Shown here: piece after piece, positions 47,801 to 60,084 of the stretch
How the letters are laid out: the number at the start of each line of letters is the position of its first letter
How positions within the stretch are numbered: the stretch's first letter is position 1
Origin: Liolophura sinensis
Taxonomy: Eukaryota; Mollusca; Polyplacophora; Chitonida; Chitonidae
Direction: 5' to 3'
DNA length: 64,000 nt
Assembly (NCBI RefSeq): GCF_032854445.1
Contig: NC_088301.1
Coordinates: 186,001 to 250,000, forward strand
The notes under the pieces: model-generated
Seen by the model: only the letters and a program-made list of their open reading frames with translations
What the model was told of the DNA's origin: nothing
The model's database searches: none
Position numbers and translations under genes: made by a program

Positions 47801-50800
47801 GCCCACTGGGTGTCTATTGATAGATGTGTCATAAGCTGGGCGGAGGCCCTTTCATATAAACAGCTTGCAGGCTTAGAATAAGACTAGCATGAATGGCTGT
47901 GGATTTTGGAGCTACAAGATTTTGTTATACATTAATACTGGGGTATGTCCAAAATATAAAAGCTTTTAAAATACAAAAATGACAAGAAATGTATACAACA
48001 AACTTACCCATTGATATAAGTGAGCCCTCTTTCACTGGCTAATGTCATAGCATACTGTTTTGACTGTAACAAATACCACAAAATGCAAAGCATTATTATC
48101 AAATTAATTTTAAAATCTAAATTAGAGTTCATTTAACATTTTAAATTGGGGTAGATATTAAAATTTGTGTTCAACTGGATAAATGACTTGGGTTAAAAAC
48201 AAAAGCCTATTAGGGATGAAAGCATAGGGCATCTAAAGCTTGTGAGTATTACACTCCAAACCTCACACCTGTAATATGAGGATCATGACTGATGCAGGGT
48301 TTAACACCTCTACATTGTTGTGTAGCCCAGTACATATGAGGATCATGACTGATGCAGGGTTTAACACCTCTACATTGTTGTGTAGCCCAGTACATATGAG
48401 GATCATGACTGATGCAGGGTTCAACACCTCTACATTGTTGTGTAGCCCAGTACATATGAGGATCATGACTGATGCAGGGTTCAACACCTCTACATTGTTG
48501 TGTAGCCCAGTACGTATGAGGATCATGACTGATGCAGGGTTTAACACCTCTACATTGTTGTGTAGCCCAGTACGTAAGAGGGTCATCACTGATGCAGGGT
48601 TCAACACCTCTACATTGTTGCGTAGCCCAGTACGTATGAGGATCATGACCGATGCAGGGTTTAACACCTCTACATTGTTGTGTAGCCCAGTACATATGAG
48701 GATCATGACTGATGCAGGGTTCACCACCTCTACATTGTTGTGTAGCCCAGTACATATGAGGATCATGACTGATGCAGGGTTTAACACCTCTACATTGTTG
48801 TGTAGCCCAGTACATATGAGGGTCATGACTGATGCAGGGTTCAACACCTCTACATTGTTGTGTAGCCCAGTACATATAAGGATCATGACCGATGCAGGGT
48901 TTAACACCTCTACATTGTTGTGTAGCCCAGTACATATGAGGATCATGACTGATGCAGGGTTTAACACCTCTACATTGTTGTGTAGCCCAGTACATATGAG
49001 GATCATGACTGATGCAGGGTTTAACACCTCTACATTGTTGTGTAGCCCAGTACATATGAGGATCATGACTGATGCAGGGTTTAACACTTCTACATTGTTG
49101 TGTAGCCCAGTACGCCTATCAAGTAAACACACTCAAGTTATTTTACTTGTAGAAACAAACAGTACGCAAAATTATTCGGGGGAGGTAAATGTACCCACCG
49201 TTGTGTTGCGTGACACAGACGTTGTTGCTTGAAAGGTCATCTGTATTCAATATGTATATTTGCGCATGGATAGCAACCAACAAAGGAGTAGAATAAACCA
49301 AAATTCATTCTATAGACACTACATAAACAAGCTCATATGTCATGATCAGACTTACCTCCCCTATGTCAGCCCCCTGGATAATGACTGTCGCACCAAACTG
49401 TTTACAAGACTGAACCTTCATGAGTGGGGCCACAATTGGCATGACCACTGTGACAGGGATTCCTAACTTCATGCCATGATAAGACAAAGCCAAGGCATGG
49501 TTACCTGCACTGGCTGCTATCACGCCTTTTGCCTGAAGCTCCTCAATAACAAACAAGCACAAATCAGCAATATCACATCACATGACGAGACATTGTAAAT
49601 GTCAAAAATGTTCGTAGTTCAAAGCTACATGTAGGTCTGATGTGCTGGCCTCCTTGCAACCCAGCCTGAGAGAACTCATAGAGACTCCAAGTATTGCACA
49701 GTAGTGTTGGAGGTGAAACATAGCAAGTCAAGTACAAGTATGAACTGTTACCTAAGAATTAATTAGCCCTCGCCGTCCACAAGCACTTATATATATGATC
49801 AACCAGAAAGTATGAAATTTGAATTTGGCTCAACTGCTGTGGAGATATGGTTTTACTAAAGTAGTTCAAATGTTGGGACACATTGTCCAATAATATTTAT
49901 TTTCAATAACCTAATAATACTGGAGTATAGATGGACAAGTGTATACAATGCTATTAAACAATATATGAAGTCGTTTTCTAGATTTTTTAGTAGCAGATTG
50001 AGGGAAATTCTAACGATGACTGTGACAAATACCAATAGGTCAAAGTTTACAAAAGGCTGTAGTATTTGAGAAATAAACACTGTAAGGCTTACTTTGGGTA
50101 ATGACATTAATGTGTATCTTGCGCCTCTTTCTTTGAAGCTGGAAATAAACGAAAACATAAGTTAAGACGCTACAATTCATGTTTTGAAGTATTCATGTAC
50201 TTGGGACCTTTTAACCAGGAGTAACATGAACATCATTAACACAGAAGTGAGATTTTCATTCATAGCAACATGAGGATGGGTGCCAAATGGGCAACAATGC
50301 CAAAATACCTACAATAGTTTCTACCTTACCTGCCAGTATATTGGAGAAACTCCTTTTTGAAATAAATATCCATTCCCAAAAAACTAGACATCTGAGAGTG
50401 CTGCGGAAATATAAAACAAGTACATTTTATGTGCTTTTATTCACTAACAATAATGTATAAAAAATGTGCTGCCTATACAAACGTTTATTATCACAATGTT
50501 AATATTCAATGAACTTTTCACACTATCCCTCAGCAAAATAAAGACACATTTTGGGATCCCTGTCATAGTCTACACAGTTAATATTATGTGCAACTCCAAA
50601 AGTATTTATCAAATAAATTTATAAATTTCAACTTTTTGCCTTGTTATATAAACATTTATTACGAGGAATTCACCATACATAAACATGTATAATAAATGAA
50701 CAATTGTTTAAAATGAATGCTAGTTACGTTACAAGTAACTACACTTACCCTAAATGATCATAAATTTCATCCATGACTAACTTGCCCATTTCTGCTTATT

Positions 50801-51243
50801 TCTGAGAGTTTTATTGAATTTAAAAAGGGATTTCGAGGTTTGCTTGGAACATGGGATGATATTCTCCTGGAAAAGTGTAAGTTTCAGCACCAAAAATAAT
50901 ATTTTGTGACATTTATTTGCCTCTAAAAATGCACCTTTGTTGGTGTAAATTTAGGCCATTTAGATTACATGTTGTGAAATGTTTCAAGTTGAATCTAAAA
51001 CTCCATAATCTGCAGAGTTATTGTTTGCTCCTGACTTACATTACACGGAGTATTCTGGATGCCACCTTTAATCTTGAAAGCTGCTGCGCTGACCTCCTGG
51101 AATTTGACAGCGACTGGATTATCTGGGTCACACTGGGGGTCCAGGTGTTGCTGGCTTGTTTGTTCAGTGTGTGTCACCTGTAGTGATGATACGTCAGGCA
51201 CCTCCACTTCTGAGGGCTCAGATATATGATTGGCATCACCCAT
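41709..51243 (-). CDS. L-threonine/serine ammonia-lyase (PLP dehydratase) with ACT-like domain, complete, 12 exons
   Basis: Fold-type II PLP enzyme that deaminates threonine (and usually serine) to 2-oxobutyrate (pyruvate) and ammonia. Exons: 51040-51243, 50330-50400, 50093-50138, 49356-49541, 48008-48063, 46977-47139, 46001-46091, 45696-45771, 45273-45398, 44376-44543, 42583-42640 and 41709-41810. They sum to 1347 nt, 448 codons plus stop, with no frame break. Visible motifs: SFKERGA (PLP lysine K94), SAGNHA (118-123), PVGGGGL (phosphate loop, 220-224), CGGN (346-349) and an ACT-like tail from about 368 containing [20 protein letters not shown]. The layout resembles bacterial catabolic threonine dehydratase (TdcB/IlvA-like) with one regulatory domain. 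Serine racemase is less likely because it lacks this tail. Substrate preference is inferred. Confidence 0.92.
41806..42370 (-). repeat. ~31-bp array copying the last dehydratase acceptor
   Basis: About 18 units of CACTTCACCTGTAACAATAA on the plus strand, i.e. TTATTGTTACAG/GTGAAGTG on the minus strand, each a copy of the real acceptor at 41811 with the first bases of exon 12. Confidence 0.95.
42583..42640 (-). CDS. Dehydratase exon 11 (residues 396-415)
   Basis: Acceptor CATTTCAG, donor GTTCAG/GTAAAT, phase 2 to 0. Encodes [19 protein letters not shown], within the ACT-like domain. Confidence 0.9.
42691..43600. mobile_element. Candidate non-autonomous DNA transposon with inverted ends
   Basis: The left end ATACCGTAAATGCCTTTTT is matched in reverse complement by the right end AAAAAGGCATTTACAGTAT. 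Both ends continue into CG-rich pieces (TTCGCG-like). About 910 bp, no transposase frame; within dehydratase intron 10, 51 bp from exon 11. Confidence 0.55.
44376..44543 (-). CDS. Dehydratase exon 10 (residues 340-396)
   Basis: Acceptor TATGAAG, donor GTCAG/GTAACT. Encodes [20 protein letters not shown] then [20 protein letters not shown]. It links the catalytic domain to the ACT-like domain. C346 sits where bacterial threonine dehydratases have Ser. Confidence 0.92.
44638..44865 (-). mobile_element. tRNA-derived SINE, family 1, diverged
   Basis: Contains CTGCAGGTTGCTGACAGACC and ATTGGTGAGAGGCTCCTAAC, aligned with 663-930. In dehydratase intron 9. Confidence 0.6.
45273..45398 (-). CDS. Dehydratase exon 9 (residues 298-340)
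   Basis: Acceptor GTTTTCAG, donor AAA/GTATGC, phase 2 to 2. Encodes [20 protein letters not shown] and [13 protein letters not shown], the conserved EGAGA turn. Confidence 0.92.
45696..45771 (-). CDS. Dehydratase exon 8 (residues 273-298)
   Basis: Acceptor TTATAG, donor GTCAG/GTGAGT, phase 1 to 2. Encodes [18 protein letters not shown] then IDKMVVV. Confidence 0.9.
46001..46091 (-). CDS. Dehydratase exon 7 (residues 243-273)
   Basis: Acceptor CTGTAG, donor GATG/GTAGGC, phase 0 to 1. Encodes [17 protein letters not shown] and ends SATLADG, the usual helix before the LAVP segment. Confidence 0.9.
46977..47139 (-). CDS. Dehydratase exon 6 (residues 188-242, glycine loop)
   Basis: Acceptor GGTCATCAG, donor ATT/GTAAGG. 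Encodes [20 protein letters not shown] and [20 protein letters not shown]; the GGGG loop holds the PLP phosphate. Confidence 0.95.
48008..48063 (-). CDS. Dehydratase exon 5 (residues 170-188)
   Basis: Acceptor TGTTACAG, donor AATGG/GTAAGT, phase 0 to 2. Encodes [18 protein letters not shown], contiguous in the family alignment with exon 4. Confidence 0.9.
48276..49115. repeat. 60-bp minisatellite, 14 nearly identical copies
   Basis: Core ATGAGGATCATGACTGATGC and CTCTACATTGTTGTGTAGCC. A unit divisible by three without stops leaves frames of 268-318 codons open on both strands; these are not genes. In dehydratase intron 4. Confidence 0.98.
49356..49541 (-). CDS. Dehydratase exon 4 (residues 108-169)
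   Basis: 62 codons, phase 0. Encodes [36 protein letters not shown] and [19 protein letters not shown] is the substrate-binding loop. The acceptor ATTGAG is weak, and one three bases further in is possible. Confidence 0.9.
50093..50138 (-). CDS. Dehydratase exon 3 (residues 92-107, PLP lysine)
   Basis: A 46-nt exon too short for ORF finding alone. Acceptor TTTCCAG, donor AAA/GTAAGC. Encodes [16 protein letters not shown]94 should form the Schiff base with PLP. Confidence 0.92.
50330..50400 (-). CDS. Dehydratase exon 2 (residues 69-92)
   Basis: Acceptor TTCCGCAG, donor GGCAG/GTAAGG, phase 0 to 2. Encodes [19 protein letters not shown], the strand leading into the PLP-lysine motif. Confidence 0.92.
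51040..51243 (-). CDS. Dehydratase exon 1 (residues 1-68)
   Basis: ATG at 51241-51243; an acceptor TTATTGCAG leaves 27 nt of 5'UTR in the exon (edge 51270). The first ~45 residues are acidic and non-conserved, and [20 protein letters not shown] begins the catalytic domain. Donor AAT/GTAAGT, phase 0. Confidence 0.85.
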
Positions 51244-52461
51244 TGTGAAACCCTTCAGCCACAATAAAACCTGCAATAACAATCAATATGCCAAGAACTG
51301 GCATACTGCACATTCATACATGTTTTTAGTTCAAGACTGGTATCAAACAGAAGCTATGCCAAACATAAAAATTGTGTAGAACAGACCCCTTTGCTCCATA
51401 GATATTGTGGTTTCTACTTTTTGCATCCAACATTCTGCTTTACTATGTTTCCTATTTGGTTATACTGTCAACTACACGTAACATACTTCATGCTACAGCT
51501 TCAGCATGTTATTATCTGAAATTATTTTGCAAGAATGAAAAACAAAACAAAAAAAAAACATGAAGTTTGCCACCCTTTACCTTCAGCTTTACTGTTAACA
51601 GACAGAAACCCTTCTATATGCCCTGTTATGAACTATGTAAGGTCAAAACAACTCATCCCAACAGTTTTCAAATTCAACTGTGTATAACCAACTACATGTA
51701 TGATATTTCAGTCTTAAGAGAGATCACAGGATACCACTGTAAATTGCTGTGATGTGCCTAACATAAATTTACATGTACATAAAGTTTTATGTAAATTATG
51801 TACTGAGCATTATGTAAATGACATGATTTTTCCTATAATTATGATATCGTGTAGCCATCTTCCTGACAGACACTTTAATGAAGTAAGATAGGAGCTTTGG
51901 TGAAAGTAGGCGGTGAATTGTTTCACAGAAGTAGCAGGTCGCAGGTATCTGGTAATCATGCACCTTCTAATCAAACCCCTGAATTAAATGCTCAGCAGTT
52001 TAACTCAACAGACCTCATAAACGTTTTTAAGTTTGGGTAAGTGTCTGTAATCAATGCTCTTCATTAGCACATCCCTGTTCGTCCATTAACAAATTCCTAA
52101 AATATTTTCTCAGACATTTGTTTAAATGTCCACTAACATAACAACTACACATGTGCACACCACTGTCCTCAAAATCCTAACCTCTGTGACACGGACTCTA
52201 AAAATGTCAACTTGTTTCAGCTCCTACAAACTGGTAAACCCAGTATATATAGGTTGTAGGTTACCAATAATGGGCACACTGGAGGCGCCTCTCAGTGTAC
52301 GGCTGCTTTCATGACATTCTGAATACATCCAGACCAAATCAATACTGCCTACATTAGCTTAATCTATTAATGTTAAAACAGTGGGGATCAATGGTGAAGA
52401 GTAGGCCTATCACAGCATTCGTGGCACCAGCTCTAGGTGTTCTGATTAAGCCGATGTCTAC

Positions 52462-53765
52462 TTTGAGCCAATCATCGTCCGCCTGCGGGACACTCCCCTC
52501 ATAAACATGTGCGTTTGTAAGTTATCAGAGGTCTACACATGTCAGAAACATGACAGCACAACCAACAGAGAGCAGATATATCCAGCTGCAGGCGAAATTC
52601 TGATATAAGTCACAAGCCAAGGTTTGCTCAGCCTGTTTTAAAGGATGTTTTTAGTTATATTTTGGCTTGAACCACCAGAAAACATGTACATGTAGCAATT
52701 AAGAATCTAGATTAAGCTCTTCGGCCTACCTGTACATGCAAATACTACATGTATACAACTTTTGCTAAAGCTATGTGTATAATACACGTACATCTGTTTG
52801 TGTACATCTGAGATACAGCTAGGCCCTAAAAGTCAGATCAGTCACAGGAAGGCTGAAACAGGGTAATGCAGAGATACAGCTAGGCCCTAAACGTACGTGT
52901 GTCCTGTAACATGATGAAAGTCAGATCAGTTACAGGAAGGCTTAAACAGGGTAATGCAGAGATACAGCTAGGCCTTAAATGTACGTGTGTCCTGTAACAT
53001 GATGAAAAGGCCCTAAATTATATGTGTGTCCTGTAACATGATGAAAGTCAGATCAGAGTTATAGGAAGGCTTAAACAGGGTAATGCAGAGATACAGCTGG
53101 CCTTAAATGTACGTGTGTCCTGTAACATGATGAAAAGGCCCTAAATTATATGTGTGTCCTGTAACATGATGAAAGTTAGATCACAGTCACAGGAAGGCTA
53201 AACAGGGTAATGCAGAGATACAGTTACATGTAGGCCCTAAATGTACGTGTGTCCTGTAACACGAAAATTAAACCAGAGTTACAGGAAGGCTAAACAGGGT
53301 AATGCAGAGATACAGCTAGGCCCTAAATGTACTTGTGTCCTGTAACATGATGAAAGTTCGACCAGAGTTACAGGAAGGCTAAACAGGGTAATGCAGAGAC
53401 ACAGCTAGGCCCTAAATTATATGTGTGTCCTGTAACATGATGAAAGTTAGAACAGAGTTACAGGAAGGCTGAAACAGGGTAATGGAGAGATACAGCTAGG
53501 CCCTAAATTATACGTGTGTCCTGTAACATTATGAAAGTCAGACCAGAGTTACAGGAAGACTGAAACCATGTAATGCAGAGATACAGCTAGGCCCTAAATT
53601 ATACGTGTGCCCTGTAACATGATGAAAAGGCCCTAAATTATACCTGTATCCTGTAACATGATGAAAGTTAGATCAGAGTTACAGGAAGGCTTAAACAGGG
53701 TAATGCAACATGGGCATTAGGCCTACTCGATAATGCAATGATGTGACCCAGATAGAGAATGTAGG
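52462..53765. repeat. Segmental duplication, copy A (with expanded array)
   Basis: Starts TTTGAGCCAATCATCGTCCG and ends near CATTAGGCCTACTCGATAAT. Shares about 350 bp of unique sequence with 54559-55112, plus an ~88-bp array expanded here to about nine units (52800-53705). Confidence 0.88.
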
Positions 53766-54558
53766 TGTTAAGTTATTAGTTGAGAAACAGCCGTTGTCAC
53801 TGTCACAATAACTCAGCTGGCCCAGCTACATTTATACAATGTAACATGGTACATTACATGATACAATTTGGGCGACATGACACATTGATGTCGGCCCATC
53901 CAAGCGTCAAGAAACCACAGGCAATCGGAACCGATAGCCTTGTTTACCACTATCCACTTGCACGTCACCGATCGTCGCGATCCATTCAAGCAAGCTAAAA
54001 CACACGTATGATCCAGCACTAAATATATGAATGAATGACTATGGCTTTACGCTCATCATATGTCGTCTGCTTCGTACCCAGATCGGGTATGAATACTAAA
54101 ATTTACATATTAAGGTCTGCATGGACCTCTCAGTTAGCGAATACCAGAATTTCAATGTTGAACTTTCATTCTGTAAAACTACTTCATGAATCACCAAGCT
54201 TGCAGCGTGAAAAAGAGAGGACATGTCTGGAACTGTGGACTAACCTTGTCTTCCTCTGGCTCTGGTATCATACACGTAGACAAGATGGACACAAATTTCG
54301 GCGGACCATCAACTTATTCAGTGTCAGACCGACGAGCAGACGACACACCGCACCGCGGTTTTGCTGAGGATTTTTCTCGTGGACCAGGACACAAACTATG
54401 TTTTCGCACAAAACTGAGCCACTTTTGTTGATTTTCACCCCTCCTAAAGTGTCACAACGAAGTTATTTCGTGGTGAAGTTAAACGTTGAACAGTTGTTTT
54501 GTTTTCTTGGCTGTCAACATGTTGGTGACACGGCCTTGACCGCTGTGAGTGTGTCCGT

Positions 54559-55112
54559 TTTGAGCCAATCATCGTCCGCCTGCGGGACACTCCCCTCATA
54601 AACATGTGCGTTTGTAAGTTATCAGAGGTCTACACATGTCAGAAACGTGACAGCACAACCAACAGAGAGCAGATATATCCGGCTGCAGGCGAAAATCTGA
54701 TATAAGTCACTTACCAAGTTTCGCTCAGCCTGTTTTAAAGGATATGTGTTTAGTTATATTTTGGCTTGAACCACCAGAAAACATGTACATGTAGCAATTA
54801 AGAATCTAGATTAAGCTCTAAGGCCTACCTGTACATGCAAATACTACATGTATACAACTTTTGCTAAAGTTACGTGTATAATACAAGTAGTTTGTGTACA
54901 TCTGAGAAACAGCTAGGCCCTAAAAGTCAGATCAGTCATTTCAGGAAGGCTGAAACAGGGTAATGCAGAGATACAGCTAGGCCCTAAATGTACGTGTGTC
55001 CTGTAACATGATGAAAGCTAGACTAAAGTTGCAGGAAGGCTGAAACAAGGGAATGCAACATGGACATTAGGCCTACTCGACAATGCGGTTATGCGAGCCA
55101 GATTGAGAATGT
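54559..55112. repeat. Segmental duplication, copy B (short array)
   Basis: Same start and end landmarks as copy A with a few percent divergence, but only about two units of the GAGATACAGCTAGGCCCTAA array. Confidence 0.88.
54715..54760 (-). promoter_or_regulatory. Candidate leader-exon donor on the minus strand (dehydratase 5'UTR?)
   Basis: Reading the minus strand, GCGAAACTTG is followed by GTAAGTGAC, a strong donor match, with the exon edge at 54715. The paralogous spot in copy A (about 52617) has lost the GTAAGT. It could be the upstream leader exon spliced to 51270, but no transcript supports this. Confidence 0.2.
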
Positions 55113-55534
55113 CAGTTTCCATGGAGTTTCTCAGCTTATACGACTACAAACTGATTTAAAAGCATTTCAATAGGACTGAAATGCCTTACATTTCCCTCTG
55201 TGGCCCATGTGATAAATACCTGATACCCCTGTTGGAAGTGAAAATGCTGGCACACCCAGTTCAACTGGAGACTGGGTTGAGCTGGCTCACAGGCACATAT
55301 GTAAATGTAAGCCAATAGGTTGTATCTGGCCTACATCATTATGATCACATTCTTGTGTATTTTACTCTAGATAAAGCCAATCTGAAAGAATTTGCATGTG
55401 TTATTTTCTTGGTTTGTTTTTTCTTTGCTTGGTATTGTTTCAAAATCAAATTATTCATGGAATGTAACATAAACTTGTCAGGATAATGGTTAAGTTAAGA
55501 CTACATTCAGTTTCATTTGTTGTATCAAACAGGC

Positions 55535-55625
55535 CACCTCCCACTATAATGCTGGCCACCGTCGAATAAGTGAAATATTCCTGAGTATGGCGTGAAACAC
55601 CAATCAAATCAATCAATCAATCAAA
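55535..55625 (+). mobile_element. Truncated 3' end of family 1 SINE
   Basis: AATAAGTGAAATATTCCTGA, then CGTGAAACACCAATCAAATC and a short (CAAT)n tail. Confidence 0.7.
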
Positions 55626-57439
55626 GCAAACAGACTGTTTATCTGTGTGACACATGCACATAACGGGTGCACATTTACAATGAACGTATTTGAATGAACA
55701 CATCAGTAAGTCTTCAGCCTATGATCTTCCAGTTTTCAGGAGTGACAACAACCATGTATACACATATACTGAGCTATATAAACAACTCTGTCCGTATATA
55801 TCTGTCAAACAGCACATGCTAGTACTAATCTGCTGACACACACACAGTTATGTGGAATAGTTATCAGTTTTCTCAGGCTTCTGATAACATTATATACCTC
55901 ATGACACCAGGGCTTGACATTTAATTCAGCAGACTTGTAGTAGTGCTATGTGAATTATTGTTTACTGTGGCCTGTGTAGCACTTAGGTGAGAGAGCACCC
56001 ATTCATAGTTACATGTACAAGTGCCAATCTAAAGCTGAACGCAAGGCCAAAACCTAAGATGAAATATCCAGAATTAAATTTTCTCCCAAGTGAAACATCA
56101 AAGTCTAGCAACCTGACTAACGTTTTTGAGGCCCAGTGGCAAGGCTAACAAGAACAACACAAGTTGTGAAATATTTATTGATTATATAAAATGTTTAAGG
56201 TGTGAACTGAACTTGCTCAAAAATACCTACCTACCACAGAACCATCAAGTTTGTCTCAAACTGTTTAGTGAAAAGCTAAACTAGTGGAATGCTTAATTGT
56301 GGGACTTGCTCTGTCTTGTTTATCAGTTAATCTTTTCTATTTCTGTGTAGGCCTGGATTGAACTGGTTCTTTCATTTCAAGATATATGTTCCACTCTTAA
56401 CCTTTCTTAATATTGTAGGTGCTTTCTCCAGTGTTGTTCACACACATGTAGGAATGCAATTGTTGGCCTACTGCTTTACAAAGTCAGCCCCGAGTCCGAG
56501 ACCCATTAGCATGATTAGGGACTGGAAACAACTGGGTAGTTTAATGCCTGTATGTTTTGCTGGCCTACTTCAGCATTGGCCTCCAGATTACATACTGCAG
56601 TCAAAAGGTTATCCCATAGCTAGGGAATGCACTTAAAACAGAGTATTTGTAGAGCACTTCAACTGCATTAGCTCCATACCCACAAAACGATCTACATTTT
56701 ATCTTATTCTCTGCAGCATTGTCTTTAAAAAAAGAAAGAGAAATGTCACTGCTTTCCTGTAACTAGGCCTAAAGCAACCGGCATGTGATAGTCTATGTTA
56801 CACACTGCATAATGTAGGACATTGATAAGTGATATGTCACAACTTTTTCTACAACTTTATGCTTTGTTGTGAGTAAAATTCTTGTGAACTGTACTTGTGT
56901 AATGTTTTGTCTGTACATGAAAATTCAGGTGTGACATCTACTACCAGAAAATAGGGGCTCTGAGATCATGTATTGTGATCAGGTCCATCAATACATTCTG
57001 CATTTAACTTAGTAGACAAAAATCTGAAAAGCATATTTATTTTCACATACTGAGTTTTCAGTGGTCTTCCTACACCAGCTTACAGAAGCGATACTGATTG
57101 GCTGACAGTGGAGAAGGTTTGGCATGTTTGGCTGCCTTGGTCACGCTTGAATAAATATACAATACTTTAATTAGGCAAGGCAAAGCCGAGCGTTGCCTAT
57201 TTCTCACCCCAGACATTGGCAATCAGAATCGATTCCATGTGCGTTTAAGGTATAGCGACATACCTTTCTGTTTATGCAGTTCATGATAAAACAGAGCATA
57301 ATGTAACACTTAAAATTAAATTATACAAGTTAGCCCCTCCTAGCTACTGCCCTGAAATGTCAAGCTTATGTACACATTTAAACTATAATGGAATTACAAT
57401 GTATGGATGGATTGATTCAGTGATATTTTTTAACTAATT

Positions 57440-57670
57440 AATGCCATAAGTTTCCAAGGCGGTCAGTTTAATGGGTGGAGGAAACCGGAGTGTCCAGATA
57501 TAAACCACCAGCCCAGGGCAAGTTACTGACAAACTTTCTCAGTGTGACCTACAGATTTAAATGCTAAATAAGTGGAAGACAAAGCTGCTTATACTAAAAG
57601 AATCTACAAATTCTCTGTCCCAAGGTGGGGTTGAACACCCAGTTTTTGTGGCATGGGATACGACTCCCAC
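57440..57670 (-). mobile_element. Diverged SINE-like fragment, family 3
   Basis: GGAGGAAACCGGAGTGTCCA, GGCAAGTTACTGACAAACTT and GGGGTTGAACACCCAG resemble pieces at 9050-9200 and 63205-63290. Boundaries uncertain. Confidence 0.4.
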
Positions 57671-60084
57671 ACTTTACTGACGATCTGTGAGCTACATTCT
57701 GCTCCCTACACTGTATGGAGGCAACATTCTCACTACATTCCCTAGCCATGCATTTAATGAATTCAAAACATCAACAACTTAACCTGTCCCTGCCATGAAA
57801 GCAACACAAAGATCTTTCAAATACATCATCATACAGGTATATTTATTCTGCCTACTCAAAGCCCTGTGGAAACTGCCTGGTAAATGTATATCAGGTAAAT
57901 ACAGTGTGTACACCAGGCACTCCTCATATCACAATGAGTATACATTTATCTGTTATAACAATGTTATCTGTATCATTATCATGCTGAGGATCTGCCATGC
58001 ACCCAATCCACACCTCCATTATGCCAACTTGTATTTCACAATAAGCCCAATTAGCATCAAAATCAACTACAGTCAGAACAGTATTTAGAACCACAATGAA
58101 TCAAAACATGATCAATAAGCCATCTTAAAGCACATGAGATTGATTGAAATGAAAATCACAATCAATTAATCACAGAACTGTAAGCCATTTTAAATCTCGA
58201 CTGAAATCGGACTAGGAAATCAATTAGAATCACAATATGTTGAAATCAGAAAAGTGTGCTCTACAGAATTAGAATCAACTGAAATCACACCATTTGGAAT
58301 CAAAAAATAAGTTGTCAAGAACCATGATAAATAGAAATATGAATAGTAAGCCATTTAAAACCAGTTAACTGAAACTGAAATAATAAACCAATTACAATCA
58401 ATTAATTTCCAAACTGTTTAAAAAGGGCAATCAATAGAACTTGGGACAGTTAGCCATTTAGATTTAGAGTCACAATCTATTTAAACAATAATCAACTGAA
58501 ATTAAGTTAAGTGTTTTTAATAACAATAAACTGAAATCAGATCTCAGTCTTAACATCAGTCATGTTTGTCTGTAGTCTTATACCTTATCATCAGAAGGAC
58601 AGAGCCATTTTTTGTAGTCATATGTCACTCAGGCAGTAGTCTTCATCACATGGTGCTGGCTTCCAAGTACGCGCATGACACAATACAAACAGACTGAATT
58701 ATTTAACAAATACCTGTGCACAGTGAAACATTTCAAATCAAATCAAATTAACTGCATGATTTGAAGTCTTTTGTGGGATTCATGATATAATTTATATGCC
58801 ATGAAGATTTACCACAAGGAATTCATAACTTAACAGTGGTTGTTGTTGACATATAAACTGAATCTTCATGTACAGGATACACACAATGCCACTGTTGACA
58901 CAAGCTGTGCTCACTCTCTGGAGATATAATACAACATACTTTTGTGGAAGTCAATCTCAAGTCCACCTTTGAACTTTCTGTTTGCTCACATCACACATAG
59001 TGTACATTCTACTATTTTATTTCTGGGCTAGCATGCATATGGCAAACTATGTGTGCAAATATTGTGATGAGCCCAAGTTGTGAATTTTCCAGACTGCCTA
59101 TTACATGGTTATGTAGTGTAGTTTATATGTTACTAGTCTGCAAATCAGAAGTCTGACAAAAACTCTGTCAGGCATCAAACTCTTGTCAGATACAAACTAA
59201 GTGGTACCTGACAAACTTCACATCTAAACAACACAGGGAATCTACATTCAGTATTTGGAGTAAATAGGTTTTGAAATTTGTTAATCACGCCACAAAAAGT
59301 TATATCCATGCTGGCATGAAGATAACATGGGCCAAAGCTGACATAAATATTACATTGTCATGGAAATACATAGAAGACTATACACCTGTTCATAAACATT
59401 GCAGAATTTCTCGTATTTTTAGAGTATTACACAGAAAATGATTTTTGGGCTGAAGTAAAAATGTTCAGCTTAATCTCTGAAGTGGCACAGCTTTAATATG
59501 CGCACTCCCCAGTTATAAAGTTAGGACCAGTAATACATGTACATGTATTAGAAAGATGTCACAAAAAACCTCTCAAATCTCTGCATTCCTGAGCTTCAGA
59601 TCATAAATTATGCCTAGCATACAAAACATAAAAGCGGAAAAAAAAAGACAAAAAAAAAAAAAAAAAAGAAATGAACAGAAATACATGAAAATATCAATAG
59701 TGTATAACACAGATGACATGAACAATATAATTCCTACAGAATCTCAACATTCACGATTGTATTAAAGCTTATCATAACTACATACACATGTACGCATACA
59801 ACACATGTATGAACACAACCATCTAGCATTCATTCATATACATCTGCATGGTATCCATGACAATGGTGCCATACTTCATTACTCTAGATGGTCATCATAA
59901 AAGACAGGCATATTCTAAACAACTACAGATATACACATATACAACTACAGATACACACACACACATACACAAATATACATATTTATACAATAATAATAAA
60001 TATTCAATAAATTTCTCACCAGAGAAGAGATAAAAGCAACATGCAGCCAAAAGCCATTGCACATTTGATATTATAGCCTGTACA

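Noticed and set aside
48249..49232. 268-318-codon frames on both strands
   Set aside because: Product of a 60-bp stop-free repeat inside a dehydratase intron.
56358..56636. 92-codon plus-strand frame
   Set aside because: No family similarity, no splice context; length is within chance for this base composition.
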